The notes under the pieces are model-generated. The model searched no databases. It had not been told where the DNA came from and saw only the letters and a program-made list of their open reading frames with translations. From assembly GCF_020379485.1 (NCBI RefSeq), contig NW_026014653.1, positions 124,001 to 188,000 on the forward strand: DNA of 64,000 bases, written 5' to 3'. Shown in pieces: positions 11,938-25,084 of this stretch (position 1 is the first letter of the stretch; the number at the start of each line of letters is the position of its first letter). The translations under genes and the position numbers were made by a program. The DNA is from Brassica napus. Lineage: Eukaryota > Streptophyta > Magnoliopsida > Brassicales > Brassicaceae.

Positions 11938-14900
11938 TATAAAAAAATGTTCGCCTCCCTCCTGTTGCGCCACGTCATAAAGTCGTTGATTATGAGTGCG
12001 ACACCTGTCTTATTTGCCTAAAATTCATCGTTTCATTAACTTTTGATGTGGGCTGCTGCGTTTCATAATTGTTTACAATTTAGTAGGTTTTTTGTTCACA
12101 CTGTGATATAGCCCAAATACAAAGAGATAACCACTATAATGAAAACATATGTAAAGACTGAAACTTTGGAAACGAAAAAGAAAAGAATGAGCGTACCGTG
12201 AGTTTCTGGATGCTACTGACTTCGCCTTGGTTGGAGGCGATATCAACGGTGACGGTTCATTTCGCTGCCACCTCCGGTAACTCAATAACATTTAAGAGTT
12301 TAAAATTATTGGCGATGGGTTTTGCATAAGAGGCAGAGGGAAGATGATGATGAGCAACAACACTGAAGAGGTTAAAAAAAGAAAATCGAGCCAATTAAAA
12401 AAAATATTCCACAGTTTAAGCGGTGGCGAGTAAATCAGATCGGTTTCTCAATTCTATGACTCGATCAAGAGAGAAATATAGTTTTTTTTGTCCAAAAGAA
12501 TATATATATTATCAAAGCAAAGATTGCTCCGAACGAATCATAAGAAGATAAGGGAAGCAATCAAAGGTTTTTATTTCATTTTTTAATTAGTTATTTGAAA
12601 TTAACATGAATGGAAATGCCATACACGCGCAGAGACATGCGTGTTGGTGAGATATGAGATACAAATTTTAAACTTAAAAGGAAAATAGACAAGAAGTAAT
12701 GCGTTCAATTCTCATTGGGTTTTTTTTTTAGCCTTTTGTTTCAAAGAAAAACGACAGAACATAACTGGATTTACTTTGGTTTAGTTTAGATTCGATTCAG
12801 CTTAAATGCATGCATGATTTTAAGATACACAAGTTTCATTCAATAAATAAATCGACGGAAAATTTTATTGTAAGAAATTGTGTTAATTGAAATTCATAAG
12901 ACAGAAAACAATAAATAATTAAAAATAATTTTATAATTATCTAGCTATTTATATTTATATAATATTTATATATCAAAATAACGTAAATATATGATTATAA
13001 TTAATATTTAAATAAAAATCCGGACGTAACCCTGGTCGATCCTAGTTACTCATATATTAGAATTATTTGGTTGCGGCAGTTAAAAATAACAAGTAATATA
13101 GTGATTTTTAAATTAAAAATTACGAAGATTGTTATTATTCTTATTTGGGTTTTCTGAAAAAAAAATTTCGAAGATACTTTTTTTGCGTGTTAAACTATGA
13201 ACTTGAAAACCCACGGGTCAAGAAGGAACCATACGTCCGTACCGGACTGGTCTGTTCGGATCTCCGCCACGAGCTCTGATCAAACAGGTCAACACGTACG
13301 AGTACATTACCACGAACGTAGACAAATAAAGCAGAAGGTTCTCTCTTGAGTCGCTCTCGAAGCGTTTGGATATCTTGACGAGTGAGATCGAGAATGAACC
13401 AAAATTAAAAAGGTTGTTTTTAGTGTCTGTATCGAAGATCATGTACAGAGAGAAAAGGAAGAAAACAAATAATTTAGCAAATAAACAAAATTGTGTTTGA
13501 CTTTGATGGTTAACAAAAAGAAACACGATAGCAAAAACGGCACCGTTGGTTTAGCTAGGGACCGGACCGGACCAGTGTTCAGTATTCTATTTATGCATTT
13601 TTACAGAAAAAAATAATAATTGCTCAAAACGAGGTCATTTCGATTTCAGTCAAAAATATACACATTTTTATACGCCACGACTGAGGGTTATATTGCGTTG
13701 ACCAGTGAGTTTTTTAATTTGTGATTTAATACACACAAAAAATCATTTTCAAGAGTTTATTTTTGTCAAAAAAATTTATATACGGAGAAAATAAAAAACG
13801 ATTGTAGACAAAAACAATAAAATAATGAGTTAGGCATCAATTATATCGGTAATGTGATAATAGCAAAGTTTCATCGCCAAAATTTGGATAAAATGTACTA
13901 TCTGTCATATTAGATAAATGTATATTTAATGGTCTCTTCATAGAATTTTTAGTGCATTTTTATAATGTTAAAAAATGATAAAATATGTATGTGAAAGCTG
14001 ATGGATATACATGATCATTTGCCTAATGCAGCAACATATGATTTCTCGGTGGCAAATGCGTTATAAATCATTTTAATTGTTACTGTAAATTACAGCGGCT
14101 TCTAGACCTGTGTTGACGTGTTGCTGATGACGAACTTTAGTGTGTTCAAACTTCTAATTTGACATGTTTTTGTTGCAACTTATTTTGACATGTTGTTGGT
14201 GTGTGTGTGTTTTTAATAGTTTTGGTCCGTTTTTAACACTATGTTAGTATGTTAGAACAACCAACAAACTACAATTTTGAGGAATTAAGGATATAAACTT
14301 TATTCATACCAAAAAGGATATAAACTTTATGAGATATTATTAACTCAATATCCTTGTTAGCTTGATTGTAGATATAATTGTGGTACTATACATTTGATTT
14401 ACCCAATTATTACACTAACTGAATGAAATGGTAGTTTGGTACTCTTGAAAACAAATCTTGATAAAATTCATATTTTCCAAATGTATAAAAATATTCATGA
14501 AATTTTTTCATTTCACATTTTTTGGATTAAAAAAAACACGGCACTCCAAATTTATTGGTCGAGACTGGATGATATATAGATTACTACTAGATGGACTATT
14601 AGAATCACCGCACTGTTTAACTATCAATTATATTTTTCTTGCACCAAATTTTTATATTAGATTAAAAATCCAATGGATATAGACATATATAACCAGAGCT
14701 ATACTTAACGGCAAGACGATAAACGGAAAACACTAAGTATGAAGAAATAAGTGTAAAGTTAACTACCAAAAATTGATGTAATTTTCAATACTGACACTTG
14801 TATGTTTCTTTCTTATTATTGTTCCCGAAATACTTTTTTACATTGGCGTGTGAAATACAAAATTTGTTATTGATATTTCTATGTATATATACAAATAAAC

Positions 14901-17900
14901 CTTGCTGATATAGTATCTGTAAGTGGCTGAATATACGATGGCAGAAAATAAGACTTTAAACTATATTAAATGGTCTGTTTTATTATTTACTCTTAAATTT
15001 TTAAGAAATAAGAAAACAGAGAAGATATATATTCCAAAGTTTTCTTACAAACAAAAATTTAGTGATGGTCATTGTAACTTTTTTATCAATCTGGTTTCCT
15101 ATAAGCCACCTCATCTGGAGCATTTTTGGATCTAAGAAAAACACCGGACCTTGTATAGTTTTCTTCTAATGCAAATAAATGACAAAGCTTATACAAAAAT
15201 ATATTGACAGTTAACGAGATCATTGTGTAAGTGTGAGTAATGGATAGACCAGACCCAGTCTCACTTTTGCTTGTCGCTTTTAGGAGATGATACGATAGAT
15301 GCTCTTTTACCTTTCTCTTTGCAGCTTGCACATTATATCCGGACACGAGTCCTCCTAAATGGTTGTTTTTTATCGCAGAAAATATTATTATAGCAGTCTT
15401 TTTAGAGCTGTGGCCACAAGAGATGAGCTTACATGATAACGCCATTATTTCTAAAATAAAGAGATCAGTACAAAGAATTTTAATCTATTTCTGTGAATCT
15501 GCAGTCGAAATATAATGACATGTGGTCGAATCATATCATATCCTATTTATTATATAGATTCATGTCCTCATCACAAGATATAGAATAAACACCTACACTT
15601 TTTGTTGGAGAAAATAGATATAAAATCCATTTTTAATGATTTAAAATTGTTATATTCCCCCTCGGCTAGTAGCTATCAGTAAAAAAACTATATGAGCGAA
15701 AAACTATATAAGTGAAATATGAAAACTATATAAGCTTTTAAGGGTATATTCTAATATTTGAAAAATATTAACCAATAAAAATTGACTAGTTTTAAAAAAA
15801 ATTCAAAAAAAAAATCAAAATCTCTTAAAACAATAAACTATTATTTTCCTCATTTGCTATGAGTTTATTGGTGAAATTTTCTCTGACATACTAACCAATA
15901 TCAAAGTGTTTATATATAGTTTTCAACATTAGAACACTAAATTACTATAAAATAATAATAGAATAGAATAGTATTCTAAAGTGAATAATGAATTATTTTG
16001 TGCGACTTAGGCTTTGAATTATTTTGTTATGAATTATTTTGTACGATTTATATTTTGATTGACAAAGCATTTGCAAAAAAAAAAAATGCTTTTTACTATC
16101 CAATCAATTATTACCGTGTCCGTAAAAAGTGCTAATGAGCAATGAGAGCCAAACTAAAAATATTATGGGAACGGAAGAATACTTTTTAATAACTAACATA
16201 TGTGACCGATCATACAATTAGAATAAGATATTAACGTATTAGAAAAATTAACAGAAAATTTAACGGGAATTTAAGAATTAAGAATGCATAAAAACGGTTG
16301 TAATGCATTAATTATCATGAATAATATTTTTTTCTTTGGCCAAAACATAAGCAAATGAAGCTATTAATTAGGGCTTTAGCTATGTGGTAAGAAGTTACTC
16401 TATCATTATTAAAAAGTAAAAACACATGAGAAAGGATAAGTTAGTTAATAAAAATGGGGAAAAACGAAGTCCGATACTCAGGATTTCGATATTAGCTATT
16501 AAAAATTATTAACAGAAAAAAAAGGAAAAAAATCATTAACAGTATCAACGTTTAATTACAACTTAAAAGATTATTTAGTTGATAAAGACGTTTTTATATG
16601 GCCCCCAAAAGAAAACTGGTAGAAGAAATCATAGGCAAATTCGTTTTCTCTACAGTTGACACGTCAAGATATACAAAGAGAACATTTTGATTAATGTTTA
16701 TATTTTAAAACCGAAAATGAATCTATATACATAAATGTATCAGTTTGATATACGGAAACCCTAGAAGTCGTGTAGAGAGGTGATCACTATCGACACGTGT
16801 GAGAGTAGCCACATGGAAATTATCCTTCGCGATTCTTAAAGTTCTCTCTACCATGTTTAGGCGTTAGGCTCGATCCTTATTTAATTGCAATTCTACTTTG
16901 TGAAGTTTTTTAGTCTATCCTTTATACATACATACATATGCACAATGTATTACATTCATAGTTTTGTTTGAAACCATTAATATTCGTACTTAAATAAGAC
17001 AACGTTGATGAAATACGTTTATAATGCATACTTAATTAAGCAAGTATGCAGCCAATAATATTTTCAAGGCAGCCTTGTCCAATTATATATATCTAAATAT
17101 TGAAACTATTAGATTTTCAGGATTTTAACCTCTTTCTACATTTGCAATCGATCTCCTGTTGTTATTCATTTATTCAACAAGTTTGCCCCTTTAAAGACTC
17201 ATGGTTGAGTGTTTGCACTTTTTGGATAAATATTGGGTATTCAAATCAATTGAAGGGTTTAGAGTAATATCAATAAAAAATATAACTCTGGATAAACACT
17301 CTATCCGGATATGCAAATAAGTTGAAAACAAAAATTTATATCCAACTTAACTTCTTATAGTAAATGAATCAAATCTAAAATGTGTCCGAAGTCCGTTTTT
17401 TTACCACTTAGCCACAAAAATTCCAGACAATAGTGTTTTTTTTTCCAATTCCAGACAATAGTTAAATAAATAAAATATGTGAAAAACATTTGTTTCATGT
17501 CACCACTAAAAGCGCTGGTTACAGAAGAATCTTAATCCTTACATGAAACAAATGTGATCACATCTTTTAAGTCCGAACTGATTCCACATCTTTTGTTATT
17601 TAGAATCGTCTACATAAGAAATCAATACCAAATTATATTTTCTAAATTAACTTCTGTTTTTCTGTTTCTTCGTGGGTCAATTGCATGGAGGGAGACTTGA
17701 GTTTAGATAAAGTAGGTTTGAATTTAAAAGAAAAAAACAAAGTCATGACTCCTCAAGAATATTCATGATTTGACATAAAATACTTTTGCTTGCAACAAGA
17801 GTTTTTTTTTTTTTAAATCATCATTTGTAATCTCTTTATTTTTTTTGTCGACTTTTGTTTCGACAAAAATTACCCTATTAACGCTGCATTCGGAAACGAA

Positions 17901-18190
17901 TTAGTACATTAAAAACCAAAATGAAAATGCAGGCGAGCGACAGTTGTTTTCGATAATGGAAACCGAGCTGTATCTTTGGAAAAATACTTCTCTCCTTAAC
18001 CAAAAAAAAAACTTATCCTTCTTTTATCTTTTTCTAAAATATAAATACAGCGATACGGAAACCAACAACATTTTCAGAAAAGGTATAAAATAATATATCA
18101 AAAAGGTTTGATTTCGTGTCCGCGTACGTACATAAATGTACAATACTGGCCAAATGTAGACAATATAGCGAACTGAGTCAATAAAGGTGA
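11938..18190. other. Long gene-poor AT-rich stretch
   Basis: No gene is supported across about 6 kb. Two GC-richer islands, 12040-12300 and 13200-13570, contain short minus-strand ORFs (12073-12291, 13218-13526) without recognisable domains. They could be decayed gene or transposon pieces. 13047-13100 is the dispersed copy of the 107-bp unit. Other short ORFs (14458-14682, 14923-15135, 15086-15445) look random. Confidence 0.45.
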
Positions 18191-18194
18191 TGAT

Positions 18195-18832
18195 TCGTTC
18201 GACCGTGGCTTTAAAAATTTAGCTGTAGATGATTAGCTGTAGATAAATCGGTTGTAGCTGTAAAGTTGTTACTGTAGATTTTTTTTGCATAAACTTTTGT
18301 TGTAGTTAAATTTGTTGTAGCTGTAAGTTGTAGGCTGTAGATGAAATATGTGTTGTATATATAAAATTATTATTTTATATCAATTAAAATAATTTATATT
18401 AATATTTTTTAATAAATTATCAAAATTTATTGTAATTTAAAACGTGATATGTAAATAATATTTATATTATTTAAATATCTTAATAATTTAAAAACACTCA
18501 AATTCAAAATTAAAATATTTAGAAAATTTTTTATTTATGATTATATAATTTATTTGATATTATAGATATTTTTTTTTTCATTTACAGATTCTACAGCCTA
18601 TAAAAAGAAGATGTATGATTTTTGCCTAAAATACATAAGAAAAAGTTTTGCTTTATTTTTTTTTTTGTAGTTTTAAAAATAAAAGTAAAGCATGATTGGT
18701 AAAACTAAATAAAAACTTGATGTAGACTTTAATTTTTAAAAGTAAAACTACAACTTGATTGGTAAAATTTAGTGATTTAAAAATAAATAAAGCTAAAGTA
18801 GAGAGATAAAACCTAACCAATCACTCCCAAAG
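18195..18832. mobile_element. Possible non-autonomous element with GCTGTAG repeats
   Basis: AGCTGTAG/TTGTAGCTGTAA motifs cluster at 18220-18345. The complementary CTACAGCC appears near 18590. The right side reads AACCAATCACTCCCAAAG, an end seen in Brassicaceae MITEs. The left terminus is not resolved, so both boundaries are approximate. Confidence 0.35.
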
Positions 18833-21800
18833 TCTTTTAAGTTGTGTTTGTCACTATGAAATCAATGCAAAAAGGAAAAGTCTCATTAAAAAGGATTTTT
18901 AATTATTTATTCAAAATTATGTACATTCCATATTTTGCCTTATCGGGACATAACTCGTATCTGTTGTGGCAAATATATACCTTTTTGGTAAGCGTTTTGA
19001 ATTATTAATCAATGTTCGTAATGGTGCCCATAACCCATTTGCCTTCTTCCTCTTTCCTTCGCAAAATGTTTATTTTTCCGGCAAAAAAGGGATAATTTTT
19101 AAAAAATTAAAAAGAAAAGATATGTACCCAATTGGGAAATTGCCAACGTAACTCCTTTTTTTTTTCTGGGCAAATGCCAACGTTTCTCTTTATAAAGTAA
19201 TCTTCTGTCAGGCACGCAAATAAAGGTCTGCATGTTATGAAAATTATGGTCGGTCGAAGAACGATCTACCTTTCGGATATTTAGTTTCCCCCCCCTAATT
19301 ATCTTTCTATATTATAAAGATAGGTTGTTTGCTAATGTTTTGTATTACATATACACGTAGAACTATTTGTTCACGTGCATTTATTGAATTTAAATTCGTT
19401 GGAATACTATTCGTTGTAGATTGTCATATTTCATTCTTGATTATATTTCTTTGATGATTTTTAAAAGATGATTACATTCCAATTTTTAACTAAGCTTATA
19501 AGTATGTAGTCGCTACTATGTCAATTTTTACAATGATAAGAAAAGTTAAACAAAAAACAATCACCAGTATTACAAAAGCATATCGATGATCATGAATAAT
19601 AATTCATGATCACTTCTATCACTTGGTTTTATATGATACTAAATACTTTAGTAAAGTACGTAAACTAATAAATAGTTAAAGCCAAAAAAAACATGTCAAG
19701 TTAACTAATTAATTCGTATGTGCCTACTTTTGGGACTACTCATTCTTAGATAATTTTTGAAATAGTTAACCTAAAATGATATATACGCATAGTGCAGTGA
19801 GGATGTTAGTTATATTATGTTGTTTAAATTAGAATAGGTCATACCATTCGTACGTACAATAAGCAACCACCCCGCAATCAATATATTTCCGACCGCGTAT
19901 GCTTCGTGTTGCCAAAACATTAAATTTGGGCTCGTCTATATGATCTATAAATTTCAGATTCAACTTGACTACTTGACTGGGACAAATTTATTTAACTAGC
20001 TTGAGGCATTGAGCTACCCGCTAGTTGTTTTGTTTGTATATATATATAGTTTTGCTAGTATATATTCCTTACAAAATTCGCTTCGTGATGTACAAATGCA
20101 GTCTATTTTGAAAAAGGGAATCTAGCCTTCATTTGATGGTTCATTTCATTTGAAGTAATTATAAGTTTTTATAGATTCGTCGTCAGGTTGAAACATTTTA
20201 AAAAAAATCGTTTTTAGTAGTCTGACATTTATATTATATATAGATCATGTGGTAATGTGGTATTGATGCTTACAAATATGAAAAGTTGATCTTAGTATTT
20301 TATAATTGAGATCGATTAAAAAGAGGCCTGACGCATGGCGAGCTAGGTGTCACTGAAATGTTTTGACGACATGAAAGTCGCCGCCGAACTTTTAAAACCG
20401 GGAGAAATAAGTTTTGACGGTCCCAAATTCAACAGTCACAGTTGAACATAAAGCAATTTCGTGAAACAAAAGTATCTGAATAATCTAAGCTAAGTCATAC
20501 ATTGCATTTGCCATTTATACACATAGAAGTGTTCTTGTTTTGATCAAATCAGGCTAGGTTTAAATCCCATAATTTGGTTCATTAATTAATTGGAGAAAGA
20601 TGCAATCATTGATAATTGGTTGTGTGTACGCTAATGTAGCAAGTGTTTGTGATTAGTAAGTCCAGAGAAATATAACCAGGAGATGTTTGGTGATTTTTGC
20701 TGATGCAATCTACGCATAATCATCCAGATTAAATCTAAATAATTTATATTCTTGACAAAAAGACAATACATATGCGTCTTTATACGTAATTACGCATCTA
20801 TTAATTATTGTAATTTTCCTTGACAATGTTGTAGCTAGTCATTACCCATATATATACACATATGTGTGCAATGTATTTCCTATAAATTATAATCAAGTTA
20901 ACAAGTTAAACAAAATATGAAATCAAAAAGCTAAACAAAAGATTAAGTCAACAAGTTAAACAAAATAATTATTTGCATACCCGATAAGGCATGCTGACGT
21001 AGTGTTGGATCTTAACATAGATGGGGGGGGATCGTATCAGTGGATCTTAATATGGATTTACAATGCCATCTAATTAAACGTTTTAGCCAAAGTTTATGGA
21101 ATTTTTTAGGTCTTGATTAGAAAAGCCAATGACAAAGCAATACCGATATACTATAAAACAATATTCACTACGCAGTATGCTGCAGAAATTGTTTGTCTGT
21201 ATATATTTACTGATGTTATCATTTTATTAAAAATTATTATACGATATAAAAAACCACTCATCTTTTTTTCATTAAAAGTTTCATTAATCATAAACAGAGA
21301 TTTACATGTGATGAGATACTAATCTACCAAGTTAAAACTTACCTCTAGAACCAGCCAGCAGGAAACAAATCTTTCTCTGGAAGCATAAGCGGACAGAATT
21401 AACCAAATTATTTGGAGACAAAACAACTAAAACAAAGACTAAAATACAAATATATATCAATTCTAGATCGAAATTACAAGACACCCACCCATATACGAGG
21501 AGACACAGAAAGATCGAGGAGAGGAGCATAGCGGCACCCAAACACCAAATTTTATTAGGAAAGAAGCCTCACTTCATTATATTCCTTTAAAGATTACTCC
21601 ATAAGCCACGAGGAAGAAAGCGGACCATACAACTCATGTAGATGACAGACACAATTTTTAACATTCAAACTTTCACGGCAGAAGGCATAAAGAACCAGAG
21701 CCCCAATTCCTTGAGAAAAAACCAGAGATTCTATCCACCAAGACAATCGATAAGGAAATCAATCCGGGATCTACCCATCGCAATAGAAGCCAAGTAAAGC

Positions 21801-22180
21801 CAACTCTTACAATCCTCTGTAGATCCACCACATGAAACTGATAAAAGAACAGGCAACCAGATCAGGATGGAAAAACCATCGAAAGAAACAAAGACTCTTG
21901 AATCTAAAAACATAACAAAAGATCTCTGAAACCAACAATATAACCTAAAAAGAAAAGACAACATGCTAGAGCAGAGAATAATAAGCTTGAATAGTTAACA
22001 TAAAACATAATTCAGAGCAACACTTGTTTCTAAAAAATACGAATAACTCAAAAACGTGTTAAAATGTGTGTATTTGAGATTTAACATGTCCATGGAAATA
22101 GTTAATGGAAAACAATACAATGGGTTTTTTTTTTGTCACCAAAACAATACAATACAATGGTTAGTTATTTTTTTACGATG
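18833..22180. other. Intergenic, no gene supported
   Basis: Mostly AT-rich. The 21330-21970 stretch is less AT-rich and has two short minus-strand ORFs (21332-21541, 21731-21964) that match nothing I recognise; it may be an untranslated or transposon fragment. The G-run at 21022-21031 is simple sequence. Confidence 0.45.
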
Positions 22181-22417
22181 CTCCATTCTGTTCCACAGAG
22201 ATAGATTTTTTAGTATTTTCACATATATTAAGAAAACACATTAAACTAAATAATAAATGTATCGTTTCTGTAATTTTCAATTTTCAATAACTTTTAACAA
22301 ATAATAATTCAATAAATTCAATTTTTTTTTTGAAGTTTATAATTTTTAACACAAAAAAATATATCTTTGTGAAACAAATTTTTTTACTAAGTCTATATCT
22401 TAATGGAACGGAGAGAG
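22181..22417. mobile_element. Stowaway/mariner-like MITE upstream of CYP707A1
   Basis: The left end CTCCATTCTGTTCCACAGAG pairs imperfectly with the right end (reverse complement CTCTCTCCGTTCCATTAAGA), followed by TA at 22418-22419. The core is AT-rich. It lies about 0.7 kb upstream of the CYP707A1 start codon. Confidence 0.6.
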
Positions 22418-22744
22418 TATGAAATTGTTACGCACAAAATGATACATTTAAGACCAAATAAGCCTTTAAAGCATAGCCCTTCAATTAAAAAAAGGGTCCA
22501 CGGAGTTCTGACTAAATTAAAAAAAAAAAAGACAAACCTTTCCCGTGCCTTACATTTGTCTCTACTTAAGGGCCAAATTGCTCTTAATTCTTTCATTGTA
22601 TGATTAAGATTAGGCTTTATAATAAATAAACTAACTAATTAGTCCTTTTGAATGGCTCTGCATCTCTTTTAATTTAGTTGCTTCTCTTTAATTTAGTTAA
22701 GTTTATTTGGTCAAAATCTCACACGCTCTTTTTGCATGCTCTTT

Positions 22745-22878
22745 GCCACGTGCTATCGTCGTCTCTCTCAAATGAGCTGTCTATCTAAACAGTGTTTCTC
22801 TGTATAGGAATCTCTCTCTCTCTCTATTCTCATTCATCGTTTTCTCTCTCATCTAACACATGAGAAGAGCCTATAAAA
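22745..22878 (+). promoter_or_regulatory. CYP707A1 promoter: G-box/ABRE and TATA box
   Basis: GCCACGTGC (22745-22753) contains a palindromic G-box CACGTG. On the minus strand it reads CACGTGGC, an ABA-responsive element core. A CT-repeat follows near 22811-22827, and a TATA box (TATAAAA) lies at 22872-22878, about 230 bp before the ATG. ABRE control fits the known ABA induction of CYP707A genes (family knowledge). Use of this site is inferred. Confidence 0.65.
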
Positions 22879-23105
22879 CCCCTTCACGTCTCCCACTTGG
22901 TTTGCATCACAATACATCTTCCCATTACACAAAAAACAAAAATATAACAAAATATCTTTTTTTTTCTGTTTTGTTTTAAATAGTTTGAAGTCACAAGTTC
23001 TTTGTTGTTCAGCTGTTTCCCCCTTCCCACTATCATCATACGAAGTGGGGTTTCATTGGACAAATAAACGAAAACTTTAATTTTTTTTTTCCTTTATAAA
23101 GAAAA

Positions 23106-25084
23106 ATGGATTTCTCCGCCTTGCTTCTTACTCTCTTCACCGGAACTATCTTCCTCTACTTTCTCCGGTGCTTAGTCTCTCAGCGCCGCCGTGGATCCCC
23201 GAAACTCCCACTCCCGCCGGGAACAATGGGTTGGCCTTACGTCGGCGAGACTTTCCAGCTATACTCTCAAGACCCTAACGTCTTTTTCGCATCAAAACAG
23301 AAAAGGTCGGTGCTTTCGAAAAAATTGCTACACAGTAATAATTGCCAAAAACAGAGGATCTCGTGCTGAATAAAGCTTTGGTCTTTTTTTTGACAGGTAT
23401 GGATCGGTCTTTAAGACACATGTATTGGGATGTCCATGTGTGATGATCTCGAGCCCTGAAGCTGCCAAGTTCGTGCTCGTGACCAAGTCTCATCTCTTTA
23501 AACCGACTTTCCCGGCGAGTAAAGAGAGGATGTTAGGGAAACAAGCCATCTTCTTCCACCAAGGTGATTACCACGCTAAACTCAGGAAGCTCGTCCTCCG
23601 TGCTTTCATGCCTGAAGCGATTAGAGACATGGTTCCCGACATCGAATCAATCGCTCAGGACTCTCTCCGAAACTGGGATGGAACAATGATAAACACTTAC
23701 CAAGAAATGAAAACAGTAAGACGAATACTTCCTCTGTTTTGCATCTCTGTTTTTTTTTCTATATACTCTGTTTTTTTTTTTGAAACTGTTGTTTTTCTTT
23801 CGTCAGTACACATTCAACGTCGCTCTGCTCTCGATCTTCGGAAAAGACGAGGTTCTATACAGAGAAGATCTGAAACGATGCTACTACATTCTCGAGAAAG
23901 GCTACAACTCGATGCCTGTAAACCTCCCTGGAACGCTCTTCCACAAAGCCATGAAGGCACGCAAGGAGCTCTCGCAGATCCTCGCTAGGATCTTATCGGA
24001 GAGAAGAGAGAACAGATCCTCACACAACGATCTTCTCGGTTCTTTCATGGGAGACAAAGAAGAGCTGAGCGACGAACAGATCGCCGATAACATCATCGGA
24101 GTCATCTTCGCGGCTAGAGACACGACGGCTAGTGTGATGACGTGGATCCTCAAGTACTTGGCTGACAATCCCAACGTTCTAGAAGCCGTTACTGTAAGTT
24201 CTTTTACTGACACGTATTTGTCGTTTTCTGGTAATAAAAGTGGTAGTTTTGTAATTTTAATGTGTTCTTGATAGTTTTTTTTTGTTTTTTGTTTTGGTGT
24301 TTAACAGGAAGAGCAGATGGCAATAAGGAAAGACAAAGGAGAAGGAGAGTCTCTAACTTGGGGTGATACAAAGAAGATGCCAATAACTTCAAGAGTCATT
24401 CAAGAAACATTAAGAGTTGCTTCAATCCTATCTTTCACTTTCAGAGAGGCTGTAGAAGATGTGGAGTATGAAGGTATTACATAAAATTTTCATGAATCCC
24501 AAACCTTACTCTTTGAACTTATCAAATTTATTCTAAAAACGTTTTTTTTTTGTTGTTTGGTTTTTGTTATACAGGATATTTGATACCTAAAGGATGGAAA
24601 GTTCTGCCGCTTTTCAGAAACATTCACCATAGTGCTGATATCTTTTCAAATCCTGGGAAGTTTGATCCATCAAGATTTGAGGTAGTTTATTTATCTTCTA
24701 GAAAATATCTTTTTTTTTTTTCGTTTTGGAGATTGACTTGTATTGATATTATTTATTTGGTACGTAGGTGGCTCCAAAACCGAATACTTTCATGCCATTT
24801 GGAAATGGAACCCACTCGTGTCCTGGAAATGAACTAGCCAAGCTTGAGATGTCTATCATGATACATCATCTAACCACCCAGTACAGGTGTGTGTACTATT
24901 TTTACTTATTTACCTTTTCATTTACTTTAAAAGTGTTTTATTTCTCTATGCTGATAAGGAGTACTTTTGTAATTGCAGATGGTCGATAGTTGGAGCTAGT
25001 GATGGGATTCAGTATGGACCCTTTGCGCTTCCCCAAAACGGACTGCCCATTATGCTGACCCGGAAGTCGGAAATCGATATGTAG
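23106..25084 (+). CDS. CYP707A1: Abscisic acid 8'-hydroxylase (cytochrome P450 CYP707A1)
   Basis: This P450 oxidises ABA at C-8', the committed step of ABA breakdown to phaseic acid, at the endoplasmic reticulum. Seven exons fit GT-AG rules: 23106-23305, 23397-23715, 23807-24193, 24308-24473, 24575-24681, 24768-24886, 24979-25084. Together they give 467 residues, the length I recall for Arabidopsis CYP707A1. Visible features are an N-terminal membrane anchor (residues about 3-24), the proline hinge LPLPPGTMGWP, the I-helix AARDTTAS (about 275-282), ExxR as ETLR (335-338) and the heme loop FGNGTHSCPG with Cys about 411. The start is the first ATG after the TATA box and matches the family N-terminus. 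Every splice joint preserves frame and no defect is seen. Family and paralogue assignment rest on memory of the Arabidopsis protein; confusion with CYP707A3 is the main alternative. Confidence 0.93.

Noticed and set aside
13218..13526. 102-codon minus-strand ORF
   Set aside because: No domain or homologue recognised; the GC-richer context alone is not enough to call a gene.
21332..21964. Two minus-strand ORFs in a less AT-rich stretch
   Set aside because: Short, no recognisable domain, no conserved motif; left as unassigned sequence.
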